From positions 1-6,948 of the forward strand of contig JASLRF010000114.1 in NCBI GenBank assembly GCA_030744095.1: a stretch of 6,948 nucleotides of DNA. Reading direction: 5' to 3'. The translations under genes were made by a program, and so were the position numbers. Under the pieces are notes generated by a model that searched no databases, was not told the origin of the DNA, and saw only the letters and a list, made by a program, of their open reading frames with translations. Source of the stretch: Pirellulaceae bacterium. GTDB taxonomy: Bacteria; Planctomycetota; Planctomycetia; Pirellulales; Pirellulaceae. The number at the start of each line of letters is the position of its first letter. Position 1 is the stretch's first letter. Shown piece by piece: positions 1 to 5,792 of this stretch.

Positions 1-224
1 CGATGGACACGGCCGGCAGCCAAGACTGAGCGGAAGAGTCGATTTTCGCCGCGTCGTCAGCGAACGTCAACCACCACGCGAAGAGGACGCCAAATTCAGG
101 ATAAGGCTTGACTTGCCAAGTGGAGTTTGCAGATGATTGCAATGGCGAATTCAAAAAACAGATGTGAATAATCCCAAGATCCTGAGTCGCAAACCGCGCA
201 TTCGTTTCCAGACATTTCCTAGCG

Positions 225-297
225 GTCGTTACAAACGATTTACATCACGCGACGGATGTTGTGGCTAGAATACGAGTTGGGGGTAACTTGTCGTTAC
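225..297. promoter_or_regulatory. Possible promoter/operator region with repeated GTCGTTAC
   Basis: GTCGTTAC occurs at 225-232 and again at 290-297, a start-to-start distance of 65 bases. Each copy overlaps its own short palindrome: TCGTT-ACA-AACGA at 226-238 and GTAAC-TTGTC-GTTAC at 283-297. Between them sits TAGAAT (266-271), a plausible -10 hexamer. OmpR/PhoB-type regulators often control their own operons by binding short repeats near the promoter, so these could be binding sites. That role is inferred from position only. The repeats are short enough that chance is a real alternative, and their spacing is wider than the roughly 10-11 base spacing typical of such sites. Confidence 0.25.
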
Positions 298-327
298 GGC
301 TACAAATCCAAGCACTTTCCAGCCGAC

Positions 328-346
328 CTGACGTCGCACTCGTCAG
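328..346 (+). repeat. Short inverted repeat in the leader of the response regulator gene
   Basis: CTGACG at 328-333 is followed after 7 bases by its reverse complement CGTCAG at 341-346, ending 15 bases before the start codon at 362. In the mRNA it would form a 6-bp stem beside the ribosome-binding region, which could dampen translation. No U-run follows, so it is not a terminator. Its significance is uncertain. Confidence 0.25.
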
Positions 347-361
347 CCGTAGGCGAATCCC

Positions 362-1060
362 ATGAACATACGAACGATATTGACGATTGAAGACGATGCA
401 GCGATTCGCCGCGGCATTGTCGACTGCCTGAAATTCTCAGGTTATCACGTCCTCGAGGCAGCCAACGGCACCGATGGACTTGAGATGGCGATGGGCTGCC
501 AGTACGAAATGTTGTTGCTCGATTTGGCACTGCCTGGCTTGGGCGGCCTGGAGATTCTTCGCACACTTCGGAATTCACGTCCGACGACACCGGTGATTAT
601 TCTCTCTGCGCGTGGCGAGGAAAATGACCGAGTCGAAGGATTGCGGCTGGGTGCGGACGACTACGTCGTTAAACCGTTCTGTGTCAGAGAACTGCTGGCC
701 CGTGTCGAAGCCGTGCTGCGGCGGTCTCCCGAGCGCCCCTCTGACTTGAACGAAACGCCATTTCCCGGCGGCCACGCCGACTTCTCCAGGCGCGAAGTAA
801 CGTTTGAAGACGGCGAACGCGCCGAGCTCTCCGAACGCGAGGTCGAACTGCTACGATACCTCGTTCAGAATTCAGGACGTGCCATTGGACGCGATGAACT
901 GTTGTCCAATGTCTGGGGGATCAGCCCTCGCGGCACCACAACCCGCACCATCGACATGCACGTTGCCCGGCTACGCGATAAACTGCGAGACAATTCATTA
1001 CACCCGCAGATCTTGCTAACGGTTCGCGGCAAGGGTTACATGTTTGCCAAAGCCGACTGA
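362..1060 (+). CDS. OmpR/PhoB-family two-component response regulator
   Basis: This is a 232-residue cytoplasmic transcription factor that receives phosphate from a partner kinase and then binds DNA. The receiver domain (about residues 4-120) has the full set of active-site residues: acidic pocket Glu10-Asp11-Asp12, phosphoacceptor Asp54 in LLLDLALPG, switch Ser82 in IILSA, and Lys104 in VVKPF. The winged-helix DNA-binding domain (about 133-230) shows the family pattern: LSEREVELLRYL, the recognition-helix region around TIDMHVARLRDKL, and the C-terminal hairpin TVRGKGYMF. Length and order are normal for the family. The start is firm, because an in-frame TAG lies at 350-352 and the next downstream ATG would cut into the receiver fold. 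Only a weak Shine-Dalgarno-like AGG (351-353) precedes it. The cognate kinase gene follows after 53 bases, so both are probably transcribed together. Family assignment is very secure; the regulon is unknown. Confidence 0.95.
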   Translation: MNIRTILTIEDDAAIRRGIVDCLKFSGYHVLEAANGTDGLEMAMGCQYEMLLLDLALPGLGGLEILRTLRNSRPTTPVIILSARGEENDRVEGLRLGADDYVVKPFCVRELLARVEAVLRRSPERPSDLNETPFPGGHADFSRREVTFEDGERAELSEREVELLRYLVQNSGRAIGRDELLSNVWGISPRGTTTRTIDMHVARLRDKLRDNSLHPQILLTVRGKGYMFAKAD

Positions 1061-1113
1061 CTGGGCGACATGACTGGATGGCCGCGACTGGTCAAAAATG
1101 TCTGTGAAAGAGC

Positions 1114-3006
1114 ATGATGAAACGACCCTGGCACTATTGGACCGTTTTTCTCGTTGCTTTGGCCATCGTATTGCCCGCGATGACTCGGCTGACATACATG
1201 GCGATTGACCTGGATCAAGCGGAGATCGGCGCGCGACAGCAGGCCGAACTGGAGGAGGACATCAGCCGGGCGTTGTGGCGCATGGAAATGAAGTTGATGC
1301 CGATCTTGGCCAAAGAGGCGGCGCGACCCTCTTCCGCCTATCAGCCAATACTAGCGGGTGGCGAGTCTCTGCAGCCAACCGGCAAAGATCAATCATCGAC
1401 GTCGCCGGTCGAGTTATCGCCATTATTGACCAACCGTTCGGACTACGTACTCTTAAATTTTGAAGTGGGGCCCAGGAACAACTGGATGTCACCGCAAAGC
1501 CTGACCGGCCGCGTCTGCGAGATCGCCTGCGGCAACGGCGCATCGTTGGAGGAGATTCAGCAATGCACGCAGCGGCTGGATGAACTAAAGGAGACGGTCG
1601 AATACAAATCTCTTTTTGACTACCTTCCCAAGGACCCGCCGCTGCTTTCGCAGATTTCAACAGGACAAGGTTCCAGCAGACCGCAACAAACCAGCTCGCC
1701 AAGAAGCAATCTTGGCAACAACATGGACTTCAACCCGCTACAACAGCAAGCCCTGGAGGATTCGCTACCCAATGCCAATGCCGATCGCGTTGGGCAATCG
1801 CAATCGGCGGCCAATACGTATGCCAACGCCCGCAGCGCGACACGGCCTCGAAACGACTTGCAGCAACGCGCCGCCGCTCTGAAGAACTACTCGCAAAAAG
1901 AACTGACCGTGCAGCAGGCAGATGAGTCGACGTTGAAAGCGGTTCGTGAAGGAGTCAGCAGGCCCGTCTGGATCGGTTCACATTTGCTATTCGCGCGGCG
2001 TGTGGAAACCGATGACGATGTTCGCATCCAAGGCTGTATTCTGGATTGGCCCAAAATCAAGCGCCAACTCCTTGAAGAGGTTCAGGATCTGCTCCCAAAC
2101 ATCGACATCGAACCTATTTCTCGGCTTGAACAGGTGAATGTGAGCCGCATGTTGGCAGCTCTGCCGGCCCAGTTGGTCGTGGCTTCGCCGACGGTGCCGC
2201 AGTCCGTCTGGTCGCCAATGCGTATTTCGCTGCTGATCGTTTGGATCTGCCTGTTGGTTGCGTTTGTTGGCGGCGGCGTGGTTCTCCATGGCGTGTTGCA
2301 GCTCAGCGAACGTCGCGCCGCATTTGTGTCGGCCGTCACGCACGAACTACGAACACCTCTGACGACGTTTCGCATGTACTCGGAGATGTTGGCGCAAGAC
2401 ATGGTGCCAGATCCGGAGCGTCGACAAACTTACCTGAAGACGTTGCAACGCGAGGCCGATCGGCTTTCGCATCTGGTCGAGAATGTGCTGTCTTATGCAA
2501 GGCTTGAAAGAGGCCCAATCGACCGAAGTCACGAACGGCTGTCCGTCAACGAGCTGTTGGGGCGGATGACAGCTCGTCTTACTGATCGAGCGGAACAGGC
2601 TGAAATGCAGTTTGTCTTGGATGTCACCGCATCCGATCGGGACGTAACGTTGGAAACCGATCCCGCTGCCGTGGAGCAGATTCTCTTCAACCTTGTCGAC
2701 AACGCTTGCAAATACGCATCGGCCGCCGGCGACCGCCGAATCCACCTCGAAGTTCACGCTGCCACCAGCAGCCTGCGGCTGGCGATTCGTGACGATGGCC
2801 CTGGAATATCACCCCGCAACGCCCACAGGCTGTTTCTCCCATTTTCAAAAGCGGGGGACGACGCTGCAGGTTCGATGCCGGGAGTTGGTCTGGGGCTGGC
2901 GTTGTGCCGTCGGCTGGCGCGCGAGTTGGGTGGCCGACTTGAACTCGCACAAGGCCAAGAGCACGGCGCGATGTTCAATCTGGACTTGCCAATCGATATA
3001 ATCTAG
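1114..3006 (+). CDS. Membrane sensor histidine kinase with large ectodomain and no HAMP domain
   Basis: This 630-residue kinase very likely phosphorylates the regulator encoded just upstream. It has a first membrane helix at about residues 9-29, an extracytoplasmic region of about 340 residues, and a second helix at about 371-393. The HisKA dimerisation domain follows within about ten residues, so there is no room for a HAMP linker. The phosphoacceptor is His410 in VTHELRTPL. The ATPase domain has the N box (NLVDNACKY, Asn530), G1 (DDGPG, 560-564), an F-box-like LFLPF (573-577) and G2 (GVGLGL, 590-595). The kinase core therefore looks intact. The ectodomain resembles no sensor fold I can name. 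It contains a Gln/Ser/Asn/Ala-rich, probably disordered stretch at about 177-262, and cysteines at 135, 139, 151 and 308. An in-frame TGA at 1105-1107 limits the start to ATG 1114 or the adjacent ATG 1117, with GAAAGAG just upstream. The signal is unknown. Confidence 0.95.
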   Translation: MMKRPWHYWTVFLVALAIVLPAMTRLTYMAIDLDQAEIGARQQAELEEDISRALWRMEMKLMPILAKEAARPSSAYQPILAGGESLQPTGKDQSSTSPVELSPLLTNRSDYVLLNFEVGPRNNWMSPQSLTGRVCEIACGNGASLEEIQQCTQRLDELKETVEYKSLFDYLPKDPPLLSQISTGQGSSRPQQTSSPRSNLGNNMDFNPLQQQALEDSLPNANADRVGQSQSAANTYANARSATRPRNDLQQRAAALKNYSQKELTVQQADESTLKAVREGVSRPVWIGSHLLFARRVETDDDVRIQGCILDWPKIKRQLLEEVQDLLPNIDIEPISRLEQVNVSRMLAALPAQLVVASPTVPQSVWSPMRISLLIVWICLLVAFVGGGVVLHGVLQLSERRAAFVSAVTHELRTPLTTFRMYSEMLAQDMVPDPERRQTYLKTLQREADRLSHLVENVLSYARLERGPIDRSHERLSVNELLGRMTARLTDRAEQAEMQFVLDVTASDRDVTLETDPAAVEQILFNLVDNACKYASAAGDRRIHLEVHAATSSLRLAIRDDGPGISPRNAHRLFLPFSKAGDDAAGSMPGVGLGLALCRRLARELGGRLELAQGQEHGAMFNLDLPIDII

Positions 3007-3050
3007 GTCGGTGAGGCGCTTGGGTCGGGGCCACCATGAATTGGTAGACA

Positions 3051-4718
3051 ATGAACAGCGACCATGAACAGTCCCTGGCCGACGACCAGGAAATCGTCTC
3101 GGCTGTGATCATCCAAGAGCCGGTCGCACCGCCAATGACTGCCATGGAGTGCGAATCACAATCTGCCGATTTCCAGCCAGACCTGATCAAAGACCCTCCT
3201 GCCACGTGGCGCGAAATCGGGGCGATGATCCTATTGGTCATGTTGTGCGACCTGACGATCTACCGCGGTCACGGTTTTGCGGGGTACGCCCTTCTGTTCG
3301 CGACGGCACCACTGCTTTTGGCTTTCGGCGCTGTTCGTCGTGCGCTCACGATACCGTTTGCCGTCGTGGTCGTGATGCTGATTGTGCTCGTACTAAAGTT
3401 ATTGTGGTGCGGATCTGTACTCTTGGTCGTGATCGGTTTCGGATTGCTAGCCGCTGTCGCAATGACGCTGACGGGCCAATGTCCATATGTTCTGGAACTG
3501 GCGATGTTCGTCTCGCAGACAATTCGATCAGGTTGGGAAGCGGTGCTTCATTACGGCCGGCAGTGCAATCGGACTTCACCGGCCATCTCGTCTCTCCCGT
3601 TAATCAACGTCATTCTTCCGGCGACGGCATTCCTTATCTTTAGCGTCATCTTTGTACTGGCAAATCCAGACCTGTTTGCATCCATCTCCGACAGGATAGG
3701 CGCACTCGTCTCCGGAATGCGCCGGTGGATGGCAAACTTCTCACCACTTGAAGTCATCTTCTGGCTGGTGACCGCTTGGTTGAGCCTCGGTTTGCTGCGC
3801 CCATGGTCAGGCACATTGCAGAGCAATATCTTGGCAGACAGGCCAGCACCGCAGAAACCCGCACCGGCTCCGCTGTTTGCAGCGTTTCGAAACACGTTGT
3901 TGACCGTGATTGGTCTCTTTGCGGTTTATCTGGTGTACGAGTTTGCCACGCTGTGGTTTCGTGAATTTCCCAAGGGCTTTCACTATTCGGGTTATGCGCA
4001 CGAGGGTGCTGCCTGGCTGACGGTTGCCTTGGCGCTGGCCACGGCAACGTTGTCGATGGTGTTTCGCGGTTCGGTGCTGAACGATCCTCGTTTGCAGCAT
4101 CTCCGGCAGCTGGCGTGGATCTGGTCCGGGTTGAATCTGATGTTGGCTTTGTCAGTTTACAATCGACTGTTCATCTACATCGAGTTCAACGGTTTGACGA
4201 GGATGCGGATGGTTGGCTTGTTTGGCATCTCGCTGGTTGCCTGTGGTTTTATCCTGGTCATCATCAAAATTTCACGGAACCACAACGCAATTTGGCTTGT
4301 CCGACGGCACTTATGGGCGCTGGCCTTGGCTGTCTATCTATTCGCATTGACGCCCGTCGACACACTGGTTGTGCAGTACAACGTGGGGCGGATCTTGGAC
4401 GGCGACGAAGCGCCGTCAGTCCAAATGACTGTCCAGACGATCGGTTCCGAAGGAGTGCTTGAGTTGCAGCCTCTGCTAAGCTGCAGGAATGACATCATTC
4501 GCGAAGGTATTCAAGCGATGATGGCAAACCGGTTCGAACGCGCCGAGGAAATCGCCGAAAGTCGACAACGTGAGGGCTGGACGACTTTTCAAATTGCGGA
4601 TCAAAGGGTGCTTAACGGGCTCCGTGCGTCACAACAACAATGGCAGCAACTCGAAGACCACTCGTCACGCGAGGAGGCTTGGCAGCGATTTACGGACTAT
4701 GCCTATCAGTGGTATTGA
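3051..4718 (+). CDS. Polytopic membrane protein, DUF4173/DUF4153-like, function unknown
   Basis: This is a 555-residue integral membrane protein of no known activity. A hydrophilic N-terminus (about 1-53) is followed by roughly 11 hydrophobic segments, near residues 54-70, 75-95, 101-118, 120-140, 184-204, 232-250, 280-300, 318-338, 354-372, 384-405 and 418-438. A soluble tail of about 115 residues ends in QWY. Two stretches recall the DUF4173/DUF4153 pattern: SGYAHEGAAWLTVALALA (313-330) and YIEFNGLTRMRMVG (376-389), together with the post-membrane PVDTLVVQYNVGRILDG (435-451). This assignment is made by eye and is moderately secure. The start is bounded by an in-frame TAG at 3045-3047; no strong ribosome-binding site is visible. 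The gene begins 44 bases after the kinase gene, suggesting co-transcription and a role tied to that signalling pair. Its last 13 bases overlap the end of the opposing formyltransferase gene. Confidence 0.85.
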   Translation: MNSDHEQSLADDQEIVSAVIIQEPVAPPMTAMECESQSADFQPDLIKDPPATWREIGAMILLVMLCDLTIYRGHGFAGYALLFATAPLLLAFGAVRRALTIPFAVVVVMLIVLVLKLLWCGSVLLVVIGFGLLAAVAMTLTGQCPYVLELAMFVSQTIRSGWEAVLHYGRQCNRTSPAISSLPLINVILPATAFLIFSVIFVLANPDLFASISDRIGALVSGMRRWMANFSPLEVIFWLVTAWLSLGLLRPWSGTLQSNILADRPAPQKPAPAPLFAAFRNTLLTVIGLFAVYLVYEFATLWFREFPKGFHYSGYAHEGAAWLTVALALATATLSMVFRGSVLNDPRLQHLRQLAWIWSGLNLMLALSVYNRLFIYIEFNGLTRMRMVGLFGISLVACGFILVIIKISRNHNAIWLVRRHLWALALAVYLFALTPVDTLVVQYNVGRILDGDEAPSVQMTVQTIGSEGVLELQPLLSCRNDIIREGIQAMMANRFERAEEIAESRQREGWTTFQIADQRVLNGLRASQQQWQQLEDHSSREEAWQRFTDYAYQWY

Positions 4719-5605
4719 TCTTGAAGAAGTTCATGTAAATGGTAATGGAACTTTCCCAACTTTCCGCCGTAGTTGCCGGCGCTAATGGCGATCACGTCGT
4801 TTGCCGCGGCAGCCTTGATGGCCACAACCATGGCGTTTGCCACGGAGGCTTCATCGACGCCATCAATGACGATTTCGTACGCACACTGGACACCTCCGTG
4901 AAGTTTGGATTCGACGCGACCCCGTAGCGCCGGGCAATAGGCGTCGGCCGTCGAAGCTGGCAGACCCTTGTAACGCGATCCAACTTTGCTGCCGCTGCGA
5001 GCAACTCCGCCGGGAAAGGGTGCGATCACATTCGGCTGTCCGCTGACTGCTTCGGAAGCGCGCCGCGCCGCATCCAGGCCGGTACGCTGATCGACTGTTT
5101 GCATGATAATGTTCCCACCGGCCACACCTTTGGAAACACCGACCGACTCTTCCACCAGGAACTCGCCGTCCATGACCGGGATCCGCCAATACCGTCGCTG
5201 GGCAACGATCTTACTTTTCTGAAAGCCGTCACCAAAGAAACGAATGTGTTTGCCCAGCGGAATGCGTTCTTCCGCAGTTTCCAGTCCATCGTACACGGCC
5301 GTCGACGGACAGGTCATGACACATTGTCCCACGCGATTCGAGACTGACTTGGTCAAGGCGTCGGCGGAGAACCCGAAAATCAGGACGGCGACTCCCGGCC
5401 GGCCATCCAGGGTGTCATCCGACGACAGACTCCGTTCCACACCCGTCTCGGCGTCACAAGAAATGACGGACGCACTATACCCGGTCAGTTCGCGGACTGC
5501 CGCATCCAACCAATACTCGTCATGAGCCGTGACGATCAGCCGCGTGTAGTGCATACCGAAGGCTTCGGCAAACGTATCCTCAATCAGCGTGGAGCCAATC
5601 TTCAA
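4706..5605 (-). CDS. fhcD: Formylmethanofuran--tetrahydromethanopterin N-formyltransferase (Ftr/FhcD)
   Basis: This cytoplasmic enzyme moves a formyl group between tetrahydromethanopterin (N5) and methanofuran. In methanogens it acts in CO2 reduction. In bacteria it is subunit D of the formyltransferase/hydrolase complex and runs towards formate during formaldehyde oxidation. The 299 residues match the family from end to end: IEDTFAEAF (8-16), DGRPGVAVLIFG (67-78), RVGQCVMTCP (91-100), FFGDGFQK (123-130), the GEFLVEESVGVSKGVAGGN block (147-165), APFPGG and SGSKVGS (195-210), LPASTADAYCP (215-225), CAYEIVIDG (241-249) and ISAGNYGGKLG (274-284). Glu244 probably corresponds to the catalytic glutamate described in archaeal Ftr (recalled, not aligned). 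The start is TTG at 5603-5605. GGAG lies 7 bases upstream, and the N-terminus MKIG...IEDTF fits the family, which supports TTG. The last residues extend slightly past the usual end and overlap the opposing gene by 13 bases. No other H4MPT-pathway gene is in the window. Confidence 0.95.
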   Translation of the reverse strand: MKIGSTLIEDTFAEAFGMHYTRLIVTAHDEYWLDAAVRELTGYSASVISCDAETGVERSLSSDDTLDGRPGVAVLIFGFSADALTKSVSNRVGQCVMTCPSTAVYDGLETAEERIPLGKHIRFFGDGFQKSKIVAQRRYWRIPVMDGEFLVEESVGVSKGVAGGNIIMQTVDQRTGLDAARRASEAVSGQPNVIAPFPGGVARSGSKVGSRYKGLPASTADAYCPALRGRVESKLHGGVQCAYEIVIDGVDEASVANAMVVAIKAAAANDVIAISAGNYGGKLGKFHYHLHELLQDQYH

Positions 5606-5612
5606 CGTGAAA

Positions 5613-5616
5613 CTCC
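5613..5616 (-). promoter_or_regulatory. Shine-Dalgarno supporting the TTG start of fhcD
   Basis: On the minus strand GGAG lies 7 bases before the TTG codon at 5605-5603. The reading frame is open further upstream but offers no ATG in frame near the start. This site, together with the family-typical N-terminus, fixes TTG as the initiation codon. Confidence 0.6.
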
Positions 5617-5792
5617 GACGTACGTCTTGGATGGAATGGACTTCAAGTCCCCCATGATGATCCGAGAAGGCCGGTCTGCCAAGGCGTCATCTGGGCTTCG
5701 ACTGAACCGCGGAGGCCCCCGCACGAGATCATCTAATCACCGCAGGTTCGCCCCGACTACCTCGACCCTAGCCAGATCGGCGACGTTCAAGC

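Larger units (their letters stand above)
1..361. other. Non-coding upstream region of the two-component operon
   Basis: No convincing gene lies in these 361 bases. The stretch from about 215 onward contains short symmetric elements: a 13-base inverted repeat at 226-238, a 15-base inverted repeat at 283-297, an 8-base direct repeat shared by both, and a 6-base-arm hairpin at 328-346 just before the regulator's start codon. A TAGAAT hexamer at 266-271 could serve as a -10 element, but no good -35 sits at the right distance. On the minus strand one frame stays open from 244 to the window edge without an ATG. On the plus strand two frames stay open from base 1 to stops at about 109-111 and 134-136. 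Any of these could be the end of a neighbouring gene, but none has recognisable protein features. Confidence 0.5.

Noticed and set aside
1..135. Plus-strand frames open from base 1 (to about 111 and 136) as the C-terminus of an upstream gene
   Set aside because: The translations are short, Arg/Thr-rich and without known motifs, and neither frame is preferred over the other; there is too little to call a gene.
239..271. TTTACA (239-244) paired with TAGAAT (266-271) as a sigma-70 promoter
   Set aside because: The 21-base spacing is too long for a standard promoter; only the -10-like hexamer was kept as a weak possibility.
300..590. Minus-strand open frame of 96 codons across the start of the regulator gene
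   Set aside because: It mostly lies opposite the secure receiver domain, has no recognisable motif and an unlikely composition; it is a shadow frame.
1262..1702. Minus-strand open frame of 146 codons opposite the kinase ectodomain
   Set aside because: The opposite strand encodes the continuous kinase with intact catalytic domain; this frame has no family features and reflects the GC-rich antisense pattern.
3149..3643. Plus-strand open frame of 164 codons inside the DUF4173 gene
   Set aside because: It is Arg- and Cys-rich in a shifted frame of a clear membrane-protein gene, with no ribosome-binding site or motif.
5709..5722. Small GC-rich hairpin in the protease-formyltransferase gap as a terminator
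   Set aside because: The stem has only 4-5 pairs, one of them G-U, and no U-run follows on the minus strand, so it does not support an intrinsic terminator.
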